DNA from: Thunnus maccoyii
Lineage: Eukaryota; Chordata; Actinopteri; Scombriformes; Scombridae
DNA length: 64,000 nt
NCBI RefSeq assembly: GCF_910596095.1
Contig: NC_056545.1
Coordinates: forward strand, 24,017,067-24,081,066
Direction: 5' to 3'
Shown: positions 35,061 to 48,300 of the stretch, one piece after another
Numbering within the stretch: the stretch's first letter is position 1
How the letters are laid out: every line of letters begins with the position of its first letter
Notes under the pieces: generated by a model
The model's input: only the letters and a program-made list of their open reading frames with translations
The model's database searches: none
Told to the model about the DNA's origin: nothing
Position numbers and translations under genes: made by a program

Positions 35061-38000
35061 CCTGCAAACCTCTATTGTGGAGCAGTGAGCATTGTTTATG
35101 TAGAGAATGATAATGAATTCTATTTTGACCTTGATCAGCATTATTGTGAACATGTAGCAGTCTTTTGGTTATTTCAACATGTAGCATTCAACCTACAAAA
35201 CATGTAGCAAATGTATGTTGCAGCTAAACTTCACATAATTTAATTTTGGAGCTTTCATTGATTTGCAGGTGTTGAATACATCCACAAAACAATAACTTGC
35301 TTACAAGTAGACAATCATCATTTCTATACATATACTTCATACAGTATTTTACGTTATAGTGTTCTTATAATCATTTTATTTTATGCACTGATTTGCTTAA
35401 ACCTTACATGTTTTAAAGTTTTCATGTGTTACAGCCAAAACCTGTGTTCTTGTATATGGCGTGTGTTTGTGGGCCTGTATGTGTTTTTTGTGTGAGTGTG
35501 TGAGTTAGTGTGTGGATTCAGCAATAAAGCAGCTGTTGCCATTGCCTCACACTGCCAGATATCTCAGCTCCTCGGCCTCCCACTGTTCTTGTCACTTCTA
35601 ATCACTCCATGTGCAGTTGACTGCTAAGATTCCTGTCTAGAGATCCAGCAGCAGGTTTGTCTGAGCATGCTCAGCGCGGGGGCTTGGCAGACTTAACATG
35701 TGAGTGTGGGAGGCAACGCAGTGCTGCTGCAGGGGTCAGCTGTGTAGCTGCCTGCACCCAGCAGCAGTTTTTATACTGATGAAACTGAACAGCCAACTCT
35801 GAGGGAAATACGGACAAATGTGTCACTTCACTCACCAGCCATCTGCAAATGAATGAATGAATGTGCTCTGGGTCTGACTTTCAAAGCAAAATAAGTCAAT
35901 ATCATTAAAAATGAATCTTGCACAGTATTGATGCCATTATGAGAAAAAAATTCTCATTTTTAATAAAAGTCAGTTTTTTTTACCATTTCCTTCATCGTGG
36001 GGCCAGAAATATGCTGCAATAATCAAAGTATAATAATCAAAGTATACATTAGAAAACTCCTATTAGTTGTCAGAAGAGATTTCACAGTTTAAGGGAATCT
36101 AAATTTTTGTGGGTGACAATGATTATTTTTGCTTTTTACTGCAATGTAACATGCTATCTGATATGGTTTGTAAAGGCTTTGGATCAAGCTTGTGATAAAG
36201 AGCATAAACTTGACAGTACCATAGAGAGAAGACAGAAGTGATACAGAAATTAGACCTGTGAATTATCCATGTTTTATGTCTGTTGACATAGCTTTGCCTC
36301 CCCATGGTCTCTAGGAGGCATACAGACATGATTACACTGAGTTGGTAGATGAATGAGCAAATAAAAATTCCAGCAAGTTACTTTCTGGTCCCACAAGATG
36401 CTTTGCTAAACACAACAATACACATTTTCATAGGCAAATCCAACATTTTCTCAGTTACAAAGGCACAAAGAGCTGGTTCATAAATCTCATTTGCTTACAA
36501 TTTCTGTGCACTGTAAGTCATTGTAACTGGTAAATAATGAAAAAGTTTGTTTCCTTTTAGGGTTCACCGCAAATCTTAAATACTGTAATGTGTTACCTCA
36601 TTTTATGTTCTTCACAATAGAGCCACAAATAAATGCAGTGAAAACCCAGTAAAAGTATGACAACATGTAAGACTGCCAGTGGCCTGATACTGTAAAAAAA
36701 AAGGAGATGTATTTCTTTTTCTTCATTGCAGTAATTACTAATATCATACACATGCTTATACTCTTTTTGACATTGTGTGTTCTACTATGCTGCTATTTTT
36801 ACTCTGCAACTCTCTGAGTAAAGTGCTGCCCTCCTGGGATATAAACAGGATTGTGCGAACAACCACCTCAAGTCACGAAAGTCATAGTCTTACTCTTGCT
36901 GTATTGATTTTTTTCTTTTTTTTTTGTGACATTTAGGATAGAGACAGAATGGAGACCTTTGAAAATTATATGATGATTGTGACTGTGAGGAGATAAATAG
37001 AATCTATAAGCATTAAATATAGACAAGACAGAGGATGAAGGGGAGGAAGCACTGCATCATGCTCTCCCAGAGCATTTCCCCAGTTCAGTGGAGTGAGAAA
37101 CAAAAAGCGCTGTCTCCAAAATGCAAGCAAACTGCAAGCTTACATAACCTGTCACTTCGTGATAGAGTAGACTGTGTGTTTATGGGCTATTGCTTGCATA
37201 TATGTGGATTTGTCACACTTTAGTTTTGTTTCAGCAATGACAGCGTCTCAGTTCTGCTGGATGTCTGATCACCATAGTGACAAAAATGTGCATTCAGGAT
37301 TATAGATGTGCTTTCCTGCCAAAGCTGTACAGATGATAATCATGGTGATGATTAATATTATAACTGTAGACAGACATTCTTCCAGGATGTGTTTCACAGT
37401 GTATTTTTAGATAGAGCTTTTCTCCTATCCATCTTTTTTTTTTTGCAATCATTTCTTTATTCATTTTATTTCCAATAAATGTATTCACAGTTGATACATA
37501 CTGAAACTCAGACCCTAGACCCACCCTCTCAAATCCCCATTTACCTGATTTCAGCCAAAAAGCAGAGACTTAATGGGTATGCATTACTGCACAATAATAA
37601 AATGTACCTTGTTGTTTTAACTAAGGATTTCCATATGTTGACACAAGAGAAACTTGTTGGGACTTCAACAGTTTCTGCAGGGAAGGATTCATCATTTGTG
37701 ATCTGGCTGATGTCACATCCAGCAAAAGTGAAACTTATATGACTTATATTTTAAGTAGTTTATTTAAAGTCTAAAATCACAGGTCTCAATAAGGCACACA
37801 TTACATATACATAGACTGTAACACATGAAAACATATTACAAAAAAGTAATCAAATAAAAATAGAGTAATAGTTCATATCATTATCAAATAATGTATCATT
37901 CAAATTTTCATATGGAGACTGGAGCACAGTCAGAAATTTTATGTGTTGTGTTGAAAACACTTAGGGGTAAATAGAAAAAAGTCTGGGTTGCAGTTTTCAT

Positions 38001-38470
38001 ATCCTACATGATTTTTGGATAGAGAAATCATCTCACAGCCTTAAATGTCCACTTCATAAGGCAGACAAGAGGAAGCACTGATTTAATACAGATACTGCAT
38101 TACTGATGATTCACTAGGCTGTAATATCACCTCTTTTGAGGACATGTTGTGATTGTGTAATTGCACAGCTACAGTATGAATATAAAGTGTATGTTTAATG
38201 TAAAGCATTTGCATTTGTCATCATAATAAATAAATAAATAAATAATAAAGGGAGAAGATGTAGTAATTGTTGATTAAAAAAAAAATTTAAAAAACGATTG
38301 GATTTGCCTCAAGAATCTGGGCTTCAGCCTTAAACCACAACATGAACTCCCTATTTTCTTTTTAAACCAGACATGGATCATGGATAATTCAATTGTGTAG
38401 GCTCTAGAAAAAGGTAAGTAACTGTGTAAGCTCTAGGAAAAGGTAAGAAAGAGCATCAGCCTGACTGAGA
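35061..38470. other. Intergenic, no supported gene
   Basis: About 3.4 kb of AT-rich sequence upstream of kcnip1. Possible distal regulatory DNA, but no specific site can be supported. Confidence 0.5.
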
Positions 38471-39386
38471 GTGAGGAAGCACAAATGCAAGACAGGAGGA
38501 GGGAGCATAGAAGAGGGAGGGCGGGAACAGTGGTGGCTACCGGCGCTCTCTGCAGTACAGATCTGCTGAGAGCACCAGAGCAGAGCTCCTCCACAGACCA
38601 CAGCCGCAGGGCTCCCACTGAAGTTCAGAGAAAATCCTCACACAGAAAAATATATATATATATATATATATATATACTAGGAGAGAAACTGCTACCTCAC
38701 ATTTCCACAACACCACAAGAAAGAAGACAAGACAAAGAGGAGAAGAGTGATCTGAGAAATACAGACAGGAGGTGGGAAGAACTGGACGAGGTTCTTTTTT
38801 TCTTTGGAGGAACAGAACTTCCTGGTCTTCATGTTCTATGCCTGGAGTCCATTTAATAATTTACCCTCTGCCTGATCTTAGTTTGTGGAACTTTGCTTTT
38901 TTATTAAAGTTTCACATATAGGTCTGGATTTTTCTTTCCAATCAACATTTCTGCCTATCTGGCTCTCTTGGCAATTCTAGCACCTTTTCATTTGCCTCTG
39001 AACTTCACCACAGTGTATGTGTGTGTGTTTCTTTTGGTGTGTGAGTATCTGTTTCTGACTGAGTGAGTGAGGTGTAACTGAGTGGAGGAACATTTGTGTG
39101 AGTGAATGTACATTGTTTTGCATTTAAGCCTCACTTAAAGATTCATTTTGCAGGTGACTGATTATTCATGTCAGTTCTTACTTTTTTCTCCACAAGGATC
39201 CTGTTAAAGGACCATAAGATGTCATATCACAAAAACTACTGAGGCAGATTCTTCTTTGCAATAAGTATCACCACCCGGACTAAAGTCATATCTTCTGAAA
39301 GGACGTCGTCAAGCTCAAACCATTTTTGAGATATACTGGAGGGAACAACATTTTTTCTGCCCCGTCTGCCCTACCTCTACCTCAGG
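38471..39386 (+). other. Probable 5' leader and promoter region of kcnip1 (distal first exon)
   Basis: The first part (38471-38640) is purine- and GC-rich compared with its surroundings and is followed by a (TA)n tract. Immediately before the start codon the text TCTGCCCTACCTCTACCTCAG, ending at 39385, looks like a strong splice acceptor, so the coding exon may be preceded by a separate untranslated exon within this region. A 123-codon frame at 38485-38856 is probably not translated. Confidence 0.4.
38650..38676. repeat. (TA)n microsatellite
   Basis: Uninterrupted TA dinucleotides inside the presumed kcnip1 leader region. Confidence 0.9.
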
Positions 39387-42300
39387 ATGGCTGGCTGCGC
39401 CAGCCGCTGCAGGCAGGGGGTGCTCAAATTAATCCAGTCTCTGCAGAGACTGGTCTCAGGAACCCTCACAAAAGGTAAAACAGATACACTTGCATCTTTC
39501 ACTTATGCATTCACACATTTTTATGTGTACTTGATTAGATACAGTGTGGTTTTGTGACACCACTAAGCATTTAATAAATACTCCAAAGGACGTCAGTTGA
39601 GTAGGTGGTCCTTCAATGTGGCCCAGGACACATACTCTAAAATAGATCGTCTTGACATCCACAATAGTGCAACATATATGCTAGCTGGATCGAGTATTGT
39701 TCCCTTGTAATAGGGTGCAAAACCAAAATTTCTGTGTTTTGAGTTTCCCAAGTAGTGAATGTGCCATCATCTTCTAAATTTTACACCCTCACTTAACCAG
39801 TCACTAGTTTTATCATTAGAATTGTACCTATCTTTCCCAAATAGATCAGCATGCTGCTAGTGAGTTCTGATGTTTGTTTCATGCAGCTGATGCAGCCATG
39901 TGGTCAAGGTTAAGACTCAGTTCCTACACCAGCCAAAGTGTAGTCTATTCATCAACACCCATGTTTCCTGTCACATTGTCCTTGAGTGAAACACTGAGCC
40001 ATTGCTTTGGAAGACTAAGTCTCCCCAGCGTTTCAGCTCTCAGCTGAAGAATATGAATACATCTTATTTGGTAATGCAGTAGTGTTCAAATGTACTATAG
40101 TTTGATGTTGGAATGCAACACCATTCTTAATCTGGTCTATCAGGATAAACATCAGGATATAAAAAATGTGTTGAGTTTTGGACACTGGAGCAGTGTGATA
40201 TACTGTAGCTGGTACTGTGCTGGTGGCAGCTATATTGAGCCATCAGGCCAGATGAACCAGATAAGATTAGAGCCCTCAGGAGCCCTATAGAAAAGGAGGC
40301 CAAGATATTTCTGTTACACAAAATTTTGTATACCTTTACTGACCTTTTTTGCTTTTTTTTCTGATGAAATAATGGACATTTTCACTTCTTTGGAGCTTCT
40401 AAAACTGCTTCCTATTAAACAATTTTAGGCTCGCAATTCCACAATGTATGTATGCACAGACTAAGGACATGTGCAAACAAACACCCAGGGTGTAGGTTTG
40501 ATTTCAGAGTTGGTCAGGACACAAAGGTGGGGTGGAGTATGTCTGAGAGGCAGGTAAATTAGAGGCGCGATATGGTTTATTTTGTAAATAGTGTACATTC
40601 GCTTGCAGAAAACTGTCAACAAGGGTGTTAAAAAGGAAGCATTTGCAGGATTTGCAATTGAGCTGTTTGAGCTTCAGCTGTTCTGAGGTTTCCTTAATAG
40701 TGTCAAAAATGTTTTTAAATTCCTTAATGCGGGCAGCCATGTCATCACCAACTGATTTTCAGGTTAAAGGAGCTGGTTTACTTAGTAAATGCTTGGAACC
40801 AGTATCCCACCTATCACCTTCAAAAGCTAAATGATGACGTTATGCAACATCTGTACACATCCCTTTGCGATGCACTCTAAAGCTCTTATTGTGTTTGTCA
40901 TCGCCGTGTTAAAAAACCCTGGCTCTCTTTTCTCTTCACTACGTCATCCTATTTGAAAGTTACTTTTCACCTTAGTGGCACAAAAACACGCTGAGTCACC
41001 AAGTCAGAATGCTGCTGCAAGTCAGTCAGGAATGATAAAACACATCAACTCGCGCTGACTTTCAAAAAAACTGCAGGTCCGTTGTGGCCCTTATTTATAG
41101 AAAATTAAATTTACCATATAAACACAAATGTGGCACATAAAGTATCTGGCAGGCAATGCCTCATTTAGACTCCCAACTTTCAGTTATGTATGTCTGATCC
41201 ATGTACTTTTTCCACCATTTGTATTTCAATTTGTAATTTGTCTGCTTATTTTCCAACCAGAACTATTTGGATAATTTTACTATCTAGCTCCAAATCATTT
41301 GAAGCATATCCACTGCCATGAAATGATTTCTTACAGAAAAATGAAGTGAACTTGACACTGCAGCTATGGCAACAGATTCACAAATAGGACTTCCGGCCAT
41401 TTGGGAGAATTTACAAACCTAAAATGTATGCAAGCTTCAGTACTTGTAAGGACACATCTAAATAGTCGCTTGTATTAGATAATCCTATTCATCCTTTTCT
41501 AACACGCTCTGTCAATGGTGTGAATATGCTTTAACAACTGACAGGGAGAGCAACTCTAAAACTCCATTCAGTTTTGGCCTGTACTCTATTTTACCATCAT
41601 ACTAATAAACTACAAACTCTCACAAACTATTGAAGGAAGACATATAACATGTCAATCAATTCTACGTAAGGATTGATGAATGAACAAAAAATATGGAAAA
41701 GTGGTCTTCATAAAGTTTTGCACATTTGTATTCCTTGTATATTAAAAACTACCAAGTAGTTTTTTAACACAAAAAAAACTGCTACTGTGATGAAGTGAAA
41801 GAAAATATAGCTGAGAGTGAAGTGTTCTAACCTGGCGGCTTAGTCAGCTACTGTGCTATTCTAGAAATAATACAGCCTACTCATGGCTGCATGGGTTGAC
41901 AATCTAGGTCATGCAATGCAGCCACATATCTGTAGTGTCTAAAAACTGAAGTACTGTGCATAACCCATTCTTTTATTTAAAAAAAAAAAAAGAAATAAGT
42001 TAACAATTCCAAACCTACCTTCACAGAAATGGGCTTATATCATCAATCGCATGGACTAATTATCAAAGTGGGCTACTGATGAAACTTTAGCAAATGAAGA
42101 GGAAAACAGTTTTCAGGATGATCTCAATCCTTCTTTTCTAGAGGCCAGTAATCTTACCTTCTGCAGCCTCAGAGGATGAGTATCTGATGAATCGGAGTGT
42201 CAATTCTATTGAGTCTCTCGTCCATTGACAGCGCGCCTCGGTGTGTGTTTGCTGCTTCTCCCCAAATGCTCTTTTGTGCTTTGCTGATTGCAGCTCATGG

Positions 42301-45300
42301 TACTGACCTTTTTCTTAGTCAAAGTTAAGATACTTGTGCATTGGGCGACACAGGGGCCGTGTCTTCATTTAATTCCATAATTGAATGTCAATGAGTTAAT
42401 TAAGTGCCTCTAGCCAAAATACTCAGTTATAGATTGCATAAGATGGTGCCTATTGATTATAATGTTTCAACTCAGAGTAGGAATTTTTCAAGTTTAATTT
42501 TTAAGTTTCACAGCTTATCTCAATATGGACACGCTCAAGTACAGTAAAGGGTGTGAACACACTTGTGCAACAATTCTGTACCTAAACACTAAGAACTAAG
42601 GCCTCAGAAAGGACTATGAAGTTCAATTAACATCTTTCTGATGGAGACTCAATGAAAGCTGAACATTAACAAAAATATCAGTATTTATTGTTGTGTTGGA
42701 TTGCATCGTATTAGGTTTATTGTGTCCATAAATACTTTAATAAAACACACAATTAGGGTATACAATTCTGAACTTCTAAACTAAATATTAAAACATGTCT
42801 GATATGTAGATGCATATTATGTATAATTAAAGGTCCAATCTGTATTTTTTCTCCATATAAATTTGAGGAATGTTTATATATACAGTATAATTGAAGATCA
42901 CTGAAAATTTGCATTTGTATGTTTCTCAACCAAATGTAATTCAAAATCCAGACTTGTTTACAAGCTTTACTGATGTAAGCAAACCTTTTACAGCATCAGA
43001 AAATGACAGGCTTACATTTAATTGGTGTCAAGCTGTGTCCATGAATTAAAAGACCTGTCAATTAATCTGAGTTAATACTAGGTTGCAATTTTGTGTTTTG
43101 ATTTTTAGCAGCAGGACAGAGTGTATCTTTAATATATCCAAAATATACATTTCTGCCAGTGTAACAGATTGGCCCTTTTATAAACTGATAGTTGACAACA
43201 ACACAGAAGTAGATTAACAGGCACTGAGGGTTTCATTTTACTGGCAAATGTTTGTAAAACCCTCATGCAATGTTATAAAGGTTATTTTTCTTTCATATCA
43301 TTTTGGTCACATGAAACAATGTTATACACCATGGAAAATAATATGCAATCTTTGGGCATGATAACATACAAGACAGATTCAAACAACAGAATAGAAAGAG
43401 TTTATGTTGCAATACAGTAGGTTTATAGCATACTGCGGCTGTGGTTGCGTTCCAAATTGAAACCTTTCCCTGGACAGTTCTCTCATAATCGTGTCTCGGA
43501 GCAGTCTCTTTAGATTGCTATCATATGCATGGGAGAAGACATGAAAAATATGCATACACACACAGTTTCACACACGCAAGCCTGTCAGGTAGAGTGAAAA
43601 ATGTAAGTCCCTCATCTCCAGCACGCACATATCTCCAGTAGTTTGGATTGTTATGCATATTTGCCTGCACACACTTATACATATAGTGACATGAACCATA
43701 AAACTCTCCTTGTTCACCTTTAAAACACTCTACTTACAAATGCAGCAGCATGTATATTCATCTTCAGACCTTTAAACATCCCAGGCTGTAGAATGCCAGA
43801 GTTGGGAAAACAGGGTTGCTGATGTGCCTCAGGCAATAAACTGAGCAACAAACTGTTATTCTTAGGTCCCCAGTGGCTAATGTATTTTTTCTCCTCAAGT
43901 CTTGATTTATACTGTACTTTACACCGCTGCTTTTAGAAACTGTTTTGTTGTGATCTATAAGAAGACTGCAAACAAGTGAAACTTTATGTGAAATCTAACC
44001 GTGTTGTTGAACTGAAGAAGCAGTGGAGCTTTGAAACAAGCTACTGCTGCTCAATTAATTCATTTTTATTTTTCTTGTTCAGAGAGTAGCTGAACAGTAC
44101 TCAAAGCTGGTTTTCATTTGGGGATGTGACTGATAATGTGTCTGGCTGATAAGTCTGGAGCTGTATTTGAATTGTAGATTGGAAGACAGGGATGTTTTCC
44201 TCAGATAGAAGACAGTGGAGGGCCCAGAGTCCCCGCCATGCTTCATTTTTAAATCGCAGGTATGAAATTATGCATACATGGACATAATTAATGTCTAATT
44301 TCAACATTTTCTTTGAACCGTTTTAAACATTTTGGGCTGTTTTGTGTAAGCATCACAGGGGGATGAGTATTGCATATTTGCATATTTTTTTTCCAGCTTA
44401 TGCACAATTTAGACTGTCTAATGCTAATATCTCTACCCAGAATCAGCTGCTTTACTCTTCTCTGTAATACCGATCAGTCTAAATAAGGTAAATGTTATGG
44501 TTCTGAAATTGTTATGCAACCCTTAACAACACCTTGACTTATTTTTAGACTGATTTTATGGTTGGTATTTTTACGTTTCCCTAAACTTTCTACCATTCTT
44601 GTATTAATACACCCTCTTTCGTGTAGACTCCTATTGGAAACAGGAGAAGTGCTGGTGATGACACTCTCATCCGGCCTCATGCTGCACCTGTCTTTCACTA
44701 TTACAAGTCACGTGTCTTCTAAGTGCATAACCTTGCACCAAGACTCACATCCTCTTTCATGCCAGATATACAGATTCCTATCAAAGGCCTGTGCACTTCT
44801 ACCATACCTCTACTATAACCAACACTAAGGCAGAATTACTCAGCATTGCCATGTATTTGTGAACTGGCCTCCCCAAAAAACACTCTATCTTCTTTCTCCT
44901 TTCATTCTCTTTCTCATTTTCTGTGGCTGTGAAAGCAGTGGATCAGAGCTGACAGTGTGTGTCTCCGCTTTTAATTTTTTACATCACTTCACTACTCGCT
45001 TTTATGTAACCGTCTTCTTCTACATTTATTTTTATCTCTTGCCTCCTCGCTCTGCGTCTTTTATTCTCCACATTAATTCTCTCTACCCTCATCGTTTTAT
45101 TATCTGGTATTTACATACAGAATCCCCCTCTCAGTAATTTTGATGTAGTGAACAGTATAGTAATGAATGAAAGGGTGCTACTTTTTCTGCCTACATGTCA
45201 TATTTTGCTGTACTCGGGGTTTTTTTTGTGCATGTTGTATTTATTAATGAACAAAATGAGCTTGCAATGGCGACACAAGCTGCTGATTGTTTCAGGAATG

Positions 45301-48300
45301 ATTGTACTCTGCTGCCACCTGTTGTTCAAACAGTAACACCACACGCTTACCAAAATAGAGAAAGTGCTGTGAACTCTCTGCTTAGTAAGCAAGTAAAGAA
45401 AAACACCCATAGTGTCAGAAAGAAGCTGTGACTGTCCAGGTGATCTGAACTTACCAATTAAGCACAGATACAACCAGCCTCATCATTATAAATATCAGAA
45501 ATAGTTACAATTGCATTGTTTCAACAGTGCTGACTTCTATCAGACTGTTCAGACTTGAAAGTCGGGCAAAAGGTCTCCCGTTGTTTGGTGTGTACCGCCA
45601 CTTGAGTGTGTTTTCGCAATGAAAAATTGGTTTCTGGTTTCCCTGAATATAACTTATCTCATCAAAAAGAGCTGGTGGCTGTATTTTTTTTTTTTTCAAA
45701 AGAATATGTATGCATGTGTTTGCTCTGTGCGATAGGAATACTATGAGCACACTCATTTGTAAGTGTGGAATATAAAAGGACTTTTACTCCAGGTTCCCCA
45801 CGTTGCCACAGGCAGTTTTCAATACATGACAGACAAAAGAAAAATTGTTATTAGATTTGGGTTTGCTTTTTTGTTTTTTTTTATTCCTCTTCTTGAAATG
45901 AATTACCAGGTAGAAAACATTTTAAATATTTGTTACAATATACATGTCAAATCACTGAAATAAATGGGTTAAATTTGTTTATTACTAAAGTACTGATTAA
46001 GGAAATTGGTAAATATTAAGGCTGAAACTAGCTATTTTTATTCATTTTATTGCTCACCTGATGTCTGTCTAATTCAGTCTAATTTATTAATTGTATGCAG
46101 TTAAGCCCTCAGCTCGCTGCTATTCCTCAAACTATTTATTTTAACAATGCTTTTCACTAAAAAGTTTATAGGTTCACCACAGACATGAGGTATGTAGGCC
46201 TAACAGTGTTACATTTAGAAGGTTGCTATATATAAACATATAATACTGTGTTTTCCTGTTTGGCTTCATGGTGGCACTGTTGTCTAACTGTTACTATGAA
46301 TAAGTTCAGGAACAAGGATGAAGAAGTTTGTTTTATACTGTCACACTGACATGATACAGAGAAAGGTTCTGATGACAGTAACTCTGAAAATGAAATGAAA
46401 CTGAAGGAACTGATGATGAGTATTATATTTAAGTCATGTTTAAGTTATGAAACAAATAATTCAGAAACATAAATAGAGCAGGAGAGTGATAATGCTAGCT
46501 CAGATGACATTGGCGCTGAACATGAGGAGGGCCAAGCTGCTATTCAAGTAGTTGTGCCAAGAGTCTCAGTCTGAGCTGCGACAGATGAGGAAACCTCATA
46601 TCCCTGCAAAAATGGACTTGTGTGGGTGTCAGCCCAACCTCCTCCAAGCAGAACCAGAGCTTTTAATGTACTGTATTTCACACCAGAAAAGGCCCTACAT
46701 GAAGAAAAGGCTGCAATGAAAAATATTAATGAAAATTATCTTTAGCATCTTTAAATGACTGAGGGGAAAAATGGTAAAAGTATGTTTTTTGTGGGTTTAT
46801 TATTGTCAATTACATGTTCTGACAAACAATATTATTTTAATGTAGCTCAATATGCATTATATATGCAACTGGTCACCAATGACATAAGTAATAAGTAATT
46901 ACTATATCCAAATTGATACATTTCCATGTGAAACTAACTATAAGCCATTCGACAAAAAAGATTGTGGAGAGATAATATACTATCTCCAAAAACTGTACAG
47001 TATATTGATTCATCAGGCAGCCCCTTTTCCCCTCATCAAATCCATGTTATCCTATTCTTAAAGCACAACTAGTTCTAATATGAAGTATGAAGGTAACAGA
47101 GGGATGTTAAAGGTGCATTGTGTAGAATTTAGTGGCATCTAGCGAGTGGACTTGGTAGAAAACGTGCAACCTCACCGCTAGATGCCGCTAAATCTTACAC
47201 ACCTTTAAGGTGAGAAAAAGAGCAGTAGAGATGAAATAATTTATTGGGGGGCTTCTGCATAACAAGACTAGAGAACCACCTCTCAGGTTTGACACTCTTA
47301 TCTCATGCCAGGAGGAGAGAAGAGAATTTCTCTCAGATCGAAAGATTTTTTTCCACCTCTTCCATGTTTCAACCTACCTACCTCGAGTTATTGTATTTTT
47401 TTCACACTTAAAGAACAGTTTCAGTCAGATACGGGACTGAGGACATAGTCTTGATTGTCTTCAGCTTACTTGAAATTAAGTGATGAACATGTGCAATGGC
47501 TTTTCAGTAATGCTGCGTTCAAATTCTGCTCATGTTGTCTGGATCTATTATTATTTTTACTGCTCTCTCACCTTTCCATTAGTGGCTGTAAAATTGAAAT
47601 TTTGATGAGGGAGTCCTGTCAGTTGGCAATGGTGAGCCGACTTGTGTAGCTCATGAAGTGGTGAGAAGATGATGAAGAGATGATGACATCAGTTGTGCTT
47701 GTCACTGTGCAGGCTGATATGCTGCTTAAAGGCAGTTCCAGATGGCAAACATCTGTCAAGGGGATTACAACAGTTTCTTATAGTGATCTAAATGCTTAAC
47801 TCTCCATCTGCAACTGCTTGCGTATGTATGTCAGGGGGCTTATTTCTATTTGTATAGGGAGGAGGGGAGGGGAAGGTTTGTTTAAACATCTGTGATATCA
47901 AGTGGAATTTTTATTTATTCTTCCTAGTCTGAGATGACGTCACTGTGCAGATTTTTTTTTTCCAGGAAGTAAAAGTAATGAATATTTGATGTAAAAACAC
48001 AGGGAAACGAATGAATGAATTGCATGAGTGCAAATGAGCTATAAAGGTAGAAAGGTAATTTTTTAATTTTAGTGTGTAGTGTGTGAAAGGCACCTACCAA
48101 GAGAGAGGTGTATATTTACCAGAATTATGCATGACTTTATATGTTTAACACACAAACACAGACACACATATACACACAAACACCACACAATTTAACTGAA
48201 TAGCGGTAACCTGCATACTGTGCAGTCCTTTGCTATTCAAACAGTGTAGACAAACAGGCTTACATAACTATGAGGGAATAAAATATTCAATTTATGAATG

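Noticed and set aside
38485-38856. 123-codon open frame upstream of kcnip1
   Set aside because: It runs through a TA microsatellite and has no family resemblance. More likely leader or promoter sequence.
44562-45431. Group of short plus-strand frames with hydrophobic stretches
   Set aside because: Pyrimidine-rich intronic sequence gives Leu/Phe/Ser-rich chance frames. No exon borders keep a common frame.
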